A stretch of 47,693 bases of DNA from JBFMDN01 sp040753915 (GCA_040753915.1 JBFMDN010000043.1:1-47693); one strand, 5' to 3'. Counted from the first letter of the stretch, positions 17,738 to 26,195 are shown. The notes: generated by a model not told the origin, from the letters alone. Made by a program: numbers and translations.

Positions 17738-18330
17738 AAGGTACTCCTTAATGATTCGATCACGGGCTATCAGATCTCGAAAGCCGAGTAGCCGCGTTGA
17801 AACATGACGGGAGATGGTCCGATACTCCCGTCCCTGCAAACTGGCGAATCGTAACTAAGGACAATCGGCAAAACGATGGGGTCTCTTGCCGGCGGAGCGA
17901 AAGGCTGTTGTCATACAACGAAAAAGCCCTCGACACGTTCTTCCACGAGAGATCCAGCACCTCTTTCGAGAACCGCTATGACCACCCCCTTCAGCCCCGT
18001 AGCCGGAGACTTGCTCCGAAAACCCCTCATGCGCTTCCACAAGTCTCAATGGGGTGTTCTCCCCGCAGGCTTGTTGGCGGTTCCACCGGATCGTGACGGA
18101 TATGTTTTGAATACCATATTCGGGATGTTTTTCCAAATGGAAGTGGAGCTCGATAGCGACCCGCGCAGGCCGTAGGCTGACTGGAGCTACGGGAAATGGC
18201 CGTTTGGAGATCTGCTCGTCAGGAGAGTCAACGTAGACCAAGACTTATAATTGATTCCAAGAAGTGGTATTAGCGCACCTGACATTGTTAGCGGGATTGT
18301 TACAATGGATCTCTTAAAGTAGTTTCTAGT
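17738..18330. other. Gene-free stretch upstream of the molybdenum hydroxylase operon
   Basis: Frames stay open here on both strands (for example minus 17855-18241) but none shows a domain, ribosome site or signal peptide. The operon promoter is probably in the first 100 bp, but I see no convincing -35/-10 pair. Confidence 0.5.
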
Positions 18331-18359
18331 TTGACAAGACATCTTGGTCCGTGTATTGT
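18331..18359 (+). promoter_or_regulatory. Near-consensus sigma-70 promoter for a candidate small RNA
   Basis: TTGACA at 18331-18336, exactly 17 bp, then TATTGT at 18354-18359. No coding start follows within 250 bp; a hairpin and an intrinsic terminator do. Confidence 0.65.
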
Positions 18360-18365
18360 GGCCCC

Positions 18366-18463
18366 ATTGTGTTACATACTATTGGTCACCGGGATCTTTG
18401 ATCCCGGGTTGCGTTGAGTCCGGCTGAGGGTATAGGGGTTAGGGTCGGACTCTTTTTGTTTTT
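18366..18463 (+). ncRNA. Candidate small RNA of about 98 nt
   Basis: Between the promoter above and a terminator lies a compact structured segment. A perfect 8-bp hairpin (18389-18396 with 18400-18407, loop TTT) is followed by GAGTCCG (18416-18422) pairing with CGGACTC (18446-18452) and a T-rich tail TTTTTGTTTTT. The loop of the second hairpin is G-rich (GAGGG, GGGGTTAGGG). It does not match tmRNA, 6S, SRP or RNase P RNA as I know them. No peptide frame of note. Function unknown. Confidence 0.55.
18446..18463 (+). terminator. Intrinsic terminator of the candidate small RNA
   Basis: The 3' arm CGGACTC (pairing with 18416-18422 across a 23-nt loop) is followed at once by TTTTTGTTTTT. The mirror side has no T-run, so it acts only on plus-strand transcripts. 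Confidence 0.6.
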
Positions 18464-18662
18464 GGGGTAACCTTCCGCGCTATTCGCCGGCCGAAGAGGA
18501 AGTGAGCATCGCTCACGAGAGACCGGTGTTCGTCGCTATCACATCTTGTCTTCCTAATTCTACACGTACCTGACCGGAAATTCTTCCAATAATTCTTGAC
18601 TTTTCACCTATGTCCATGTTATCGTACATTAACCGACCAGCCTTTGTGCTGTGCATGGTTAG

Positions 18663-18702
18663 AAAACCCGGCGCTTCCCTTCCTGACCCGGCCCCGGGTT
18701 TT
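18663..18702 (-). terminator. Bidirectional intrinsic terminator after the epimerase gene
   Basis: AAAACCCGG (18663-18671) and CCGGGTTTT (18694-18702) form a 9-bp stem with A/T tracts on both sides, 52 bp after the epimerase stop codon. It fits termination of the minus-strand gene and would also stop plus-strand transcripts; a TTGACT/TATCGT pair at 18596-18625 could start one. Confidence 0.65.
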
Positions 18703-18753
18703 CATTTTGCTGGCACCTGTCCGACCTACAGGAACACAATTCTCAGAAGCAAA

Positions 18754-19734
18754 TCAGCCCCCCAAGTCCTTGCGATACCAATCCATACTGCGCCGCAACC
18801 CTGTACTCAAGTCGCTCCCCGCGCTGAAGCCCAACATTTTTCGGGCGCTCGAACAATCGGCAGATGAGTGCTTCACGTCACCCGGTCGTGGGTCCTCGAA
18901 TCGGGGAGGAATGTTCGTCCCCAGTAGCTCCTGGATCGTAGCCAACAGGTCCGCGACCGTTGTTCTGTCTCCCCGGCCGATGTTGTACGCGTGTCCGCAC
19001 GCATCCGAGGGGGCAACCATAGCCTTCAGGTTCGCCTCCACCACATCCCCGACATAAGTGAAATCGCGGCTTTGTCGACCATTGCCATATATCACCGGTT
19101 GCTGAGAAGACAGGAGTGCGCTGATAAAACGAGGTATGACAGCAGCGTACGGTCCGTTGGGATCTTGCCTTGGGCCGTACACATTGAAGTACCGAAGTCC
19201 TATGGTCTCCAAACCGTACAGGTGCAGGAAGAGGCGACCATATTCTTCGTCTATCTTTTTTGAGAGCGCATACGGGGATAGAGCCTGCCCTTCGGATCCC
19301 TCACGTTTGGGAAGACTTTCGGAATCCCCATACACTGAGGAAGAAGAAGCATACACCACGCGGCGCACATTGAGCTTTCGGGCAGCCTCAAAGATCTGAA
19401 GAGTGCCGTCAGCGTTGACCGTATGGGTGGTGATAGGATCCTCCACCGAGCGCGGTACACTACCGAGGGCAGCCTGATGAAAAATAAAATCTGCCCCTTG
19501 CACCACAGCGTGCACCGTGTCGGCATCACGAATATCGCCCCGGATAAGCTCGAAGTCCCGGTCGATACGGATGCTTCCATCCCCCAACTCCTCGAGGTTT
19601 TTCATGCGGCCGGTGCTGAAATCGTCCAGAACCCGAACGCGATATCCCCGAGTTACCAGTCCTTCAACCAAATGACTTCCAATGAAGCCTGCTCCACCGG
19701 TGACCACGACTGTGGTCGTCTCCTCATGAGGCAT
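18754..19734 (-). CDS. NAD-dependent nucleotide-sugar epimerase (WbpP/GalE-like SDR)
   Basis: 326 aa from the ATG at 19734; an in-frame start seven codons earlier is possible. NAD motif VTGGAGFIGSHLVEGL, catalytic ASSSSVYGDS and YALSK (Tyr/Lys pair), then GLRYFNVYGPRQDPNGPYAAVIPRFI. The HQAALGSVPRSVEDP stretch is the wording found in UDP-GlcNAc/UDP-GalNAc 4-epimerases such as WbpP rather than in strict GalE. It would supply sugars for surface polysaccharide. It lies downstream of the ferredoxin gene (start of its coding 260 bp away) and may be separately transcribed. Confidence 0.88.
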   Translation of the reverse strand: MPHEETTTVVVTGGAGFIGSHLVEGLVTRGYRVRVLDDFSTGRMKNLEELGDGSIRIDRDFELIRGDIRDADTVHAVVQGADFIFHQAALGSVPRSVEDPITTHTVNADGTLQIFEAARKLNVRRVVYASSSSVYGDSESLPKREGSEGQALSPYALSKKIDEEYGRLFLHLYGLETIGLRYFNVYGPRQDPNGPYAAVIPRFISALLSSQQPVIYGNGRQSRDFTYVGDVVEANLKAMVAPSDACGHAYNIGRGDRTTVADLLATIQELLGTNIPPRFEDPRPGDVKHSSADCSSARKMLGFSAGSDLSTGLRRSMDWYRKDLGG

Positions 19735-19994
19735 GATGCTCTCTCTCGTGAACAATGAATTTGGGACCGATTCAGAAGGTTACCTCATCTTCCGAGAAAA
19801 TCAACGGCAAATCTTCCTTCGCTGGATTGCGCAGCGCACCATGGATTCCGCGAAGGAACCCATCCGTACAAGCCGCAAGAAATATTTGGGTAAGGCGCGG
19901 GACTGCGCCCCGACGGATGGACCTCTCGACACGAAAGAGCACGAGCCTTCTCGGGAGTCTCGCGGCCGGCAGTTCCTTCTTGCGAGATACGGAG

Positions 19995-20285
19995 TCACCA
20001 AGAATGGGAGATTGCTCCTGTCCTACAGGCTTCGACGCAGGGGAGAGGAGGACGATCCGACGGCGGCTTGCATGGTCCACAGTCGTATTTCAACTTCTTT
20101 TTCTTGTCGTCAACCACTAGGGCCTTTGGCTCATCATTCATGGGATCGTTCGGGTCCTCGTCGACCACCTGAAATACGAACGCGGGACACGCGTACACGC
20201 AATCACCGCACCCGTTACACTTGTCCGTATCGATAGTAATGAAGTAGCTTCCCGAACCGTCACTGTAGCCGTAATTTGCTAGCAT
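19995..20285 (-). CDS. Two-cluster ferredoxin
   Basis: 96 aa. One [4Fe-4S] set is classical (CNGCGDCVYACP). The second is spaced differently: CGPCKPPSDRPPLPCVEACRTGAI, i.e. CxxC, ten residues, CxxxC, which looks like an altered second cluster with the last cysteines pairing as CVEAC. This wording resembles ferredoxins next to benzoyl-CoA reductase and 2-hydroxyacyl-CoA dehydratase loci, where they donate low-potential electrons to the ATP-driven activator. It is last in the operon GNAT - activator - activator - ferredoxin. Ribosome site is weak. Confidence 0.85.
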   Translation of the reverse strand: MLANYGYSDGSGSYFITIDTDKCNGCGDCVYACPAFVFQVVDEDPNDPMNDEPKALVVDDKKKKLKYDCGPCKPPSDRPPLPCVEACRTGAISHSW

Positions 20286-20491
20286 ACCGTATTCCCTGAT
20301 GCGTCCTATGGACCGGCACCTGGTACGCTGCCCGAGTACCGGTTGGACACGATGAGCTCAACAATGGAGTCCTGGCAAAGGGAGAGGTCTTCTGGTAATC
20401 TGCTTTTCTTGGGTCCGCGGCTCTCGGGAAGATGCTGCTTCCGTCACCCTCACGGACTGTCTCGGGGTTAGTGCGCGCCCTCGAAAGCCCA

Positions 20492-21379
20492 TCAACCCCT
20501 GCGGCCTTTGCCTTTCATGCACAGCGCGTGCCCAAAAAGGGCAGCGCCAACCGCGCCTGCAAGCTGGGTATCCCACCGGCTTTTCAGGGGTTCGAGTGCC
20601 AACTTCTTTTTCAATCTGTCAATCACGCCCCGGTTCTTGGCCATGCCCCCAGTGATCGCGAAATCGGGTTCAACACTGACCCGCTCGAGGAGGGAGTAAA
20701 TTCTGTCGGCCATTGCCGCGCAGTAGGCAGCGAGAACTTCGTTGGTCTTGACCCCCTTGCGGAGCAGGCCGGTTGCCTCTGATTTTGCGTACACCACACA
20801 TGTGCTGGAGACCGGCCGCGGTTCCGCATCTATCTCGAACGACCTGTCGCCGACATCTCCGATCGGCACGGAAAGGAGATCTGCAAAAACCTCCATGCCC
20901 CGGCCGGTGCCAGCCGCGCACTTGTCGTTCATGAGGAAGTTGGTGACCTTGCCTTTGTCGTCACAGCGAATGGCCTTGATGTCCTGGCCTCCAACGTCCA
21001 GTACCGTGCGAACGGTATTTCCATATATGAAGTTTGCGCCCTTCGCGTGACACGCAATCTCTGTGACACTACGGTCGGCCATGGGCACGTTGACTCGGCC
21101 GTACCCTGTTCCGATACAGTAGTTGATCTTATCCTCGGTGAGAGCCGTCTTCTCCAGCGCGAGACTCAACGCGTTGCGGGCGCTGTCCGGGCTGCTGGAA
21201 CCGGTTCTCATATTGCTGTACGCGTAGATTGCGCCGTCCACCATCACAACAGCCTGGGAGCTGACTGACCCTACATCTATTCCCACCGTAATAAACTCTC
21301 CATCTTTCCAGTCTATATCAGGATTGACCCAATTCGTCTCTTCCCACCGCCAGAATTCGCGTGCTCTCTCCTCCGACAT
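20492..21379 (-). CDS. BadF/BcrA/HgdC-type ASKHA ATPase (radical activator, BzdQ-like)
   Basis: 295 aa; GGAGG lies 8 nt before the ATG. ASKHA nucleotide site: TVGIDVGSVSSQAVVMVDG and TVLDVGGQDIKAI, GITGGMAKNRGV near the end. The two cysteines that hold the bridging [4Fe-4S] cluster are present (MNDKCAAGTGRGMEVFA and SSTCVVYAKSEATGLL). A 30-residue N-terminal tail ahead of the first strand recalls the larger ATPase subunit of ATP-dependent benzoyl-CoA reductases (BzdQ type). It should form a heterodimer with the next gene and inject single low-potential electrons using ATP. No catalytic subunits of the BcrB/BcrC kind lie in this window. Confidence 0.88.
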   Translation of the reverse strand: MSEERAREFWRWEETNWVNPDIDWKDGEFITVGIDVGSVSSQAVVMVDGAIYAYSNMRTGSSSPDSARNALSLALEKTALTEDKINYCIGTGYGRVNVPMADRSVTEIACHAKGANFIYGNTVRTVLDVGGQDIKAIRCDDKGKVTNFLMNDKCAAGTGRGMEVFADLLSVPIGDVGDRSFEIDAEPRPVSSTCVVYAKSEATGLLRKGVKTNEVLAAYCAAMADRIYSLLERVSVEPDFAITGGMAKNRGVIDRLKKKLALEPLKSRWDTQLAGAVGAALFGHALCMKGKGRRG

Positions 21380-21418
21380 CTCTATGTCCTCCGGTGAAGT
21401 TTATCTTCGATGCGCGAG

Positions 21419-22198
21419 TCAGTTGCCACCATGTTGCGCCGCGGCAAGAGCGGCTCCGAGTGCAGCAGCAAACTCGGGGTCCTCGGGTATAAACACTTCA
21501 GCGACGCCAAGCTCTCGCTTGAGAGCCGTCACGAATCCGGGGTTGCGGGCTACGCCGCCGATCATCACGATGTCGGGATTGACTCCGATCCGGCGGATCA
21601 TCGATGCAATCCGGCTCGCCATCGCATCGTGGATGGCCTTGCTAATATCCTTCTTTTCCGTCCTCGCATGGATAAGACCGACTACTTCCGATTCGGCGAA
21701 GATTGTACATTGCGAATTCATGGGGATGGCTTTATCCGAGCCCATTGCCAACGTCCCCAATTCCTCAAGAGAGGTTTCCAGTGCCCGCGCCATGGCCTCG
21801 AGGAATGCGCCGGCTCCGGCCGCACACTTCTCATTAATGGCGAAGTCAACGACATTGCCCTTTTCATCGCACTTCGCGGTCCGAGTTTCCTCCGCGCCCA
21901 CGTCAGCCACGGTCCTGGCCTTGGGGAAGCAGAACACCGCCGCGGTCGCCATTGCCTTGATATCGTTAACCCTAACGTCCGCCTCGGTGATGGCATTTGC
22001 CCCGGAGCCCGTGCCTCCAATGTGGGCCAATTGGTCGTGGGTGATACCCGCCTCCTTCAGAGCCGAATCAAGGGAGGCCTTCACGGCCTCGCTCTGCTCG
22101 AAACCCGTCAGGACTTTGCCTTTTCCGATTATTTTTCCGTCCTTCAGGATAACTGTCTTCGTATTCTTGGCACCACAGTCAATTCCTGCAGTGATCAT
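21419..22198 (-). CDS. BadG/BcrD/HgdC-type ASKHA ATPase (radical activator, BzdP-like)
   Basis: 259 aa; a strong AAGGAGGGG precedes the ATG. Compact HgdC-like ASKHA fold: MITAGIDCGAKNTKTVIL, ADVGAEETRTAKCDE, AINEKCAAGAGAFLEAMA (cluster Cys), NSQCTIFAESEVVGLI (second cluster Cys) and MIGGVARNPGF. In the second phosphate segment GGQD is replaced by GAEE (ADVGAEETR), as in the partner subunit of benzoyl-CoA reductases. It probably pairs with the downstream 295-aa ATPase 39 bp away around one shared [4Fe-4S] cluster. Confidence 0.88.
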   Translation of the reverse strand: MITAGIDCGAKNTKTVILKDGKIIGKGKVLTGFEQSEAVKASLDSALKEAGITHDQLAHIGGTGSGANAITEADVRVNDIKAMATAAVFCFPKARTVADVGAEETRTAKCDEKGNVVDFAINEKCAAGAGAFLEAMARALETSLEELGTLAMGSDKAIPMNSQCTIFAESEVVGLIHARTEKKDISKAIHDAMASRIASMIRRIGVNPDIVMIGGVARNPGFVTALKRELGVAEVFIPEDPEFAAALGAALAAAQHGGN

Positions 22199-22528
22199 CG
22201 CCTACCCCTCCTTCTCCGAGTGAGGGAGCCGGCAGGAACCCAGCGCCCTCCTACGAGCGGGATTTACTTCTTCAGGCCAAGGCTTTCCACGAAGATCTGG
22301 AGAATGATGCCGTCTGCGTTCCTGTTCCGTCCGGCCACTAGGTGCAGAAGAACGCCCCCATGGTCCTGCCGGTTCCCTGCTTCCGGTCCCCCTGGCGTTC
22401 ATGGCGATTCTCATACGATTCTTCAATTTTCGCAATCGTGCCAAGCTCGATCTTCCATTTTGAGCTTCGCGATGGATTGGTGAATCGGTCTGGAGCCGAT
22501 CGACTGTCAGGACAAGCATGGCATCAAG
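22199..22528. other. 330-bp gap within the GNAT-activator operon, no supported gene
   Basis: On the minus strand a short frame (22398-22265) reads ...GVLLHLVAGRNRNADGIILQIFVESLGLKK and stops; it has no good start. It might be the tail of a lost gene. The longer open frame over 22202-22519 has no features and is best read as a shadow. Confidence 0.35.
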
Positions 22529-22990
22529 TCACAGATTCAGTTCCAGGCTTAGGCGCTTCGAAGGAACGAACCCGCCGCGATGGAAAAAGAGCATGAGATT
22601 CTTGTCATTCCAGTCCACGAGCGTGTAAAGCGTGCTGACCCCGAGTTTCGACATCTGGAGGCAGAATTGCTCCAGCATCATATTCGCTATGCCTTTCCCC
22701 ACCACCATGGGATGCACGCCCACGGTGTCGAGATTCGCCGTCTTTTCAGGAATGCCGAATTCGCCCGTGTAGAGCTGCCCCATGATGAACCCCACGACAA
22801 CCCCGTCTAATTCCGCGACGAGGGACGTATTGATTCCGCCACCTCTCGTAGCCGCCTGAAGCTTGTCCTTGTAGTACTCGGATCTCTCTGAACCGAAGTA
22901 CATTGCGTCGATTGCGGTGATCGCATCGAGATCAGCATCGTTCATCACTCTGATTTCCACTTTTGTTGGGTCGAAGTCTTTCACGCTCAT
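22529..22990 (-). CDS. GNAT family N-acetyltransferase
   Basis: 153 aa; GGAGGGAGG just upstream. Acetyl-CoA motif A is visible as NLDTVGVHPMVVGKGIANMMLEQFCL with the Q/RxxGxG/A-type turn changed to VVGKGIA, preceded by the VAELDGVVVGFIMGQLY strand pair and followed by LYTLVDWNDKNLMLFFHRGGFVPSKRL. Members of this size acetylate small amines or protein lysines. As the first gene of the operon with two CoA-reductase activators it may tune an acyl-CoA pathway by lysine acetylation; that is inference. Confidence 0.85.
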   Translation of the reverse strand: MSVKDFDPTKVEIRVMNDADLDAITAIDAMYFGSERSEYYKDKLQAATRGGGINTSLVAELDGVVVGFIMGQLYTGEFGIPEKTANLDTVGVHPMVVGKGIANMMLEQFCLQMSKLGVSTLYTLVDWNDKNLMLFFHRGGFVPSKRLSLELNL

Positions 22991-23085
22991 GGCCTCCCTC
23001 CGTACTGTACCTGACTGATGAGACTACAGGGCAATTGTCCGGAATCCAGCGTTGGTGATCCATACTTGGCTAACAATTCAACCTG

Positions 23086-23113
23086 ACCATAGCTTATATG
23101 AAAAACCTGTCAA
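23086..23113 (-). promoter_or_regulatory. Promoter/operator of the GNAT-activator-ferredoxin operon
   Basis: On the minus strand TTGACA (23113 to 23108), 16 bp, TATGGT (23091 to 23086). The spacer reads GGTTTTTCATATAAGC and shares TTGACAGG, ATATAAG and CTAT, in order, with the promoter of the divergent TetR gene (23322-23351), suggesting that both are bound by the same repressor. Confidence 0.6.
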
Positions 23114-23321
23114 GATCTTTTCCCATATGAGTCCACGTTCCTGGCCTCAAAGTCATGGGCCCATCTCTGTACACCTTTTCGCGTATCCCGCCCTGCCGGT
23201 CTTTGCCCCAGGATAGCTCGGGCGCTCTGAAGAAGGATTGCTCCCCGGCGAGCGACAGGGGGCCAGGCACCATGATACCATTTTGTTATCGTTCTATACA
23301 CCACGGCCGTGAACAATGAGC

Positions 23322-23351
23322 TTGACAGGCCTTGAATATAAGTGCTATTCT
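23322..23351 (+). promoter_or_regulatory. Promoter/operator of the double-TetR gene
   Basis: TTGACA (23322-23327), 18 bp, TATTCT (23346-23351), 50 bp before the start codon. The stretch TTGACAGG..TT..ATATAAG..CTAT is repeated in the divergent promoter at 23113-23086, which fits autoregulation. The rest of 22991-23401 holds no other feature that I can support. Confidence 0.65.
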
Positions 23352-23401
23352 GCTTTTCCAGTTAATCCAGCTTGAATCACGACTCCACACGGAGCCACAG
23401 T

Positions 23402-24652
23402 ATGTCTGATATCTCTTCCGCCGATCCCGTTCCTGGGATTCAAAAACAGAAAAAAAATTTCTCTGCTGCACGCAAGCGCGTGCTCATCATGGACTCGGCA
23501 GAAAAACTGCTCGCCTCCCGCGGCTTCCACCAGACTACTATAGCTGATATCTCCGCTGACTGCGGTGTGCATGAGGCATCGATATTTCAGTATTTCGGCA
23601 CCAAGGAAAACCTGCTGGTCTCTATTCCGGAGCGCCATTTGCGAAAGACTCTCGAGGGAATCACCGAACACTTGCAGGGAATGAAGGGCGCCGAGCCGAA
23701 GCTACGCAAGCTCATATGGCACCAGTTACGGGACCTTTCCCTCAACAGGAACTACACGTCCATACTTTTGAGAGAGCTCAGGACCTTGCCGGCATTCTAT
23801 GATTCCCCGGCGTACGAAATGCTGCGCAAATACAGCAGATTCGCGGCGGAAGCCCTGAAGGAAGGTATTCTTGACGGTGAGATAGACCCCCACATAGAGC
23901 CGGTCCTCGTCCTTGAGATGATTTTCGGCGCGATTGATTCTGTCGTGCTTCGGTGGCTCTTCTTCGATGACCCGTACGATCCGGTCGCGGTATCGGACGA
24001 GCTCTGGTCTCTCGTGAAAGCCGCTATCTGGAAGAGGGACCACGGGCACGCTGTTCAGAACGGGGACGAGCCGAGTCGGGGAGAATTGCGTCGACGCAAG
24101 ATTCTTGAGGCCGCTTCCGAGGTCTTTGCTGAGAAGGGGTACGGTCGAGCGACTATCTCGGAGATCGCTGGAAAGGCCGGCATTGCTGAAGCTTCGTTGT
24201 ATCAGTACTTCAAGAGTAAGGAAGATTTGCTGCTTTCCGTGCCGGGGAACTGGTTCGACCAGCTAGCCGAAGAGCTGGAACGGGTCTTTGCCGGCGAGCT
24301 CAATCCGGCCGAACGCCTCTCATACCTGTTGAGGAGATGGGCCTTGGATTTCCAGACCAAGGAGTGGGAGACTCGAGTTTTGATTTTGGAGCTCTACCGC
24401 AACCCCGCCTTTTACAACAGCCAGGCGTACAAGCACACTCATCGCTTCTGGGGGTTGATCCGAAAGACCGTCGAAGAGGGACGCGGGTCAGGGTTCTTTA
24501 GGACCGACTTTCGCACTGAATATTTCCTCCATTTGATTCAGGGGACATTCGATCACGTGGCCCTAGCCAGAATGATGCTCCCCAAGAGAGAAGCCACCCC
24601 GACCGGCACGGAACAGATGATCAGGCTGCTTCTTCGAGCGATCGAAGCCTGA
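23402..24652 (+). CDS. Tandem TetR-family regulator: two complete TetR units in one chain
   Basis: 416 aa from the ATG at 23402 (GGAG 7 nt upstream). Two TetR helix-turn-helix domains occur in one polypeptide: residues about 22-75 (AEKLLASRGFHQTTIADISADCGVHEASIFQYFGTKENLL) and about 226-280 (ASEVFAEKGYGRATISEIAGKAGIAEASLYQYFKSKEDLL). Each is followed by its own ligand/dimer domain of about 145 residues, with matching phrases (TSILLRELRTLPAFYDSPAYE against TRVLILELYRNPAFYNSQAYK), so the gene arose by internal duplication. A monomer could thus act as a pseudo-dimer. It is divergent to, and probably controls, the GNAT-activator-ferredoxin operon. Confidence 0.9.
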   Translation: MSDISSADPVPGIQKQKKNFSAARKRVLIMDSAEKLLASRGFHQTTIADISADCGVHEASIFQYFGTKENLLVSIPERHLRKTLEGITEHLQGMKGAEPKLRKLIWHQLRDLSLNRNYTSILLRELRTLPAFYDSPAYEMLRKYSRFAAEALKEGILDGEIDPHIEPVLVLEMIFGAIDSVVLRWLFFDDPYDPVAVSDELWSLVKAAIWKRDHGHAVQNGDEPSRGELRRRKILEAASEVFAEKGYGRATISEIAGKAGIAEASLYQYFKSKEDLLLSVPGNWFDQLAEELERVFAGELNPAERLSYLLRRWALDFQTKEWETRVLILELYRNPAFYNSQAYKHTHRFWGLIRKTVEEGRGSGFFRTDFRTEYFLHLIQGTFDHVALARMMLPKREATPTGTEQMIRLLLRAIEA

Positions 24653-24718
24653 AGTCCCCCCACCCCGCCGTTCCGCTAACCCTCCGGTTATTGCCGCGAT
24701 TGCATGCGACCAACCCTC

Positions 24719-24747
24719 TTGAAACTGGCAGAGTATGTTATTATAGT
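24719..24747 (+). promoter_or_regulatory. Promoter of the two-gene unknown operon
   Basis: TTGAAA (24719-24724), 17 bp, TATAGT (24742-24747), 21 bp before the start codon at 24769. Confidence 0.55.
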
Positions 24748-24768
24748 GAATTTTATGGAGGACGACCG

Positions 24769-25302
24769 ATGCCTATCGATGACGAAATCCTCGTAAATCC
24801 GGAAATCAGTGAGCAGTTCAGGGCCTTCGAGGAGTTCTGCTCCGAGAATATGGGCAATGAATTGGCTTATCTCGAAGTTGTCGAAAAGAACCCCCTCGAA
24901 ATGGACCCAGTGACTCTCGCATTCAGCCTGAGGCATTTGATGCGTCTTTCCAGGCCATTGATGGACCTTGTGCTGGAATCGCTGGGGAACGATTCCGAGC
25001 TCACGCTGGAAGAAATCCTCGCTTCCCGGGGGATAGAGCTTGGCAAGGCGCATGCGGGGCAAGTCCGGAAAATAATTTTTTCCTTCCGCGATTCCGAAGA
25101 CGGGGAGGCCAAGCGTAGCATGGTCACGGCCCTTCAGCTCATGACCATAAGTAGGGAACGCCGCAGAGTAGTCTTGAACCTCGGCGAATCCTACAATCCT
25201 CCCGAGGAAGGATGGACTGCAGAAGATTTCGGTGACGACGACTCCATGTTTGAGGCCGTACGGGCCATAGAAGATCCACACTGGACAGACATTGAGGGCT
25301 GA
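24769..25302 (+). CDS. Uncharacterised acidic protein
   Basis: 177 aa from the ATG at 24769 (GGAGG 7 nt upstream). Soluble, acidic, mostly helical; no signal peptide and no domain that I recognise. The segment LTLEEILASRGIELGKAHAGQVRKIIFSFRDSEDGEAKRSMVTAL is the most ordered part. The acidic tail (EEGWTAEDFGDDD) precedes the next gene by only five bases, so the two products probably act together. Confidence 0.75.
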   Translation: MPIDDEILVNPEISEQFRAFEEFCSENMGNELAYLEVVEKNPLEMDPVTLAFSLRHLMRLSRPLMDLVLESLGNDSELTLEEILASRGIELGKAHAGQVRKIIFSFRDSEDGEAKRSMVTALQLMTISRERRRVVLNLGESYNPPEEGWTAEDFGDDDSMFEAVRAIEDPHWTDIEG

Positions 25303-25307
25303 AATAG

Positions 25308-26108
25308 ATGCAGCAAGACGCACTACTGGTACCCATCACCGATAATGCCAAGCAGGTATTGGACCTCGTCAAAACCGATCCGCGGAGAGCGTCCGAGATC
25401 ATGGCATCGCTTTCGAACGAGGAACAGATCTCGCTGGTAACGCGACAGGCGATGCGTGATCCCAAGGGAGCCCAGGAGCTCCTCTTCCTTTTGGATGATG
25501 AGAAGAGCAAAACCGTTGTAGAGGGACTGGGGGATCGGACAGTCTTTCAGATTATGAAATCCCAGAGCTCCACCCATATCGGGGTCCTTTCAATCGTCCA
25601 GCCCGAAAGGGTGCAGGCAATACTGGATCTCGACCCCGAGCTTTTTTCCGCTCGAGGGGTGACCGATCCTCAGGCAGCGTATCACTGGATGGTCAGCTTC
25701 CTCGAAGAGGACGACGAAACCTTTGCCAAGCTTCTGAAGAGACTGGATATCGGAATGGTGGCATCCGCGTTTCAAGACAAGATACTGAAACCATGGACGC
25801 AACAGTCGGACCAGCCGGCTGAGGAGGTGGAGACGATTTTCCCTGCCGACTTTCTGGTCAAGCTTGACAGGGGAGAGCTGAAACCGGACGATCTCGAAGT
25901 CTCGGATGAAGAGACCCTCGACATACTCACCAAGATCCATATCGTGGACGAGGCGTACTTCAACGAGCTGGTATCACTGATGCTGAGGGATGAAGACCTC
26001 AAGGCTCGAACTGCCGAACAGGCCTTTGACAGGATTCACGAGCAGGTCGGTGACATGAGCGCTCTCACCGAGGAAGCGGAAGACATGTTCGTTCCGCTTG
26101 AGGAATGA
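25308..26108 (+). CDS. DUF6178-like helical repeat protein
   Basis: 266 aa. Soluble and helical; it repeats short acidic units such as QPERVQAILDLDPELF and AAYHWMVSFLEEDDETFAKLLKRLDIGMV. This resembles, in my reading, deltaproteobacterial DUF6178 proteins, whose function is unknown. GAGGG lies 9 nt before the start. It is translated directly after the 177-aa protein. Confidence 0.65.
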   Translation: MQQDALLVPITDNAKQVLDLVKTDPRRASEIMASLSNEEQISLVTRQAMRDPKGAQELLFLLDDEKSKTVVEGLGDRTVFQIMKSQSSTHIGVLSIVQPERVQAILDLDPELFSARGVTDPQAAYHWMVSFLEEDDETFAKLLKRLDIGMVASAFQDKILKPWTQQSDQPAEEVETIFPADFLVKLDRGELKPDDLEVSDEETLDILTKIHIVDEAYFNELVSLMLRDEDLKARTAEQAFDRIHEQVGDMSALTEEAEDMFVPLEE

Positions 26109-26195
26109 ACCATTTCGTGATCCGTGCTGCGCTCGCCACCGGCCCGAGGAGATGGCGCAGCGCTGCACGAATAGATGTAACCGTAGGTCAGGAGA

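Noticed and set aside
17855..18241. Minus-strand 128-codon frame upstream of the molybdenum hydroxylase operon.
   Set aside because: No ribosome site, domain or signal peptide; codon pattern is that of a GC-rich open frame, and the plus strand is equally open.
18596..18702. A second small RNA (promoter TTGACT/TATCGT plus hairpin).
   Set aside because: The hairpin is well explained as terminator of the minus-strand epimerase gene; the promoter is only fair.
22202..22519. Minus-strand frame in the activator operon gap.
   Set aside because: Arg/Pro/Ser-rich without structure; best read as a shadow.
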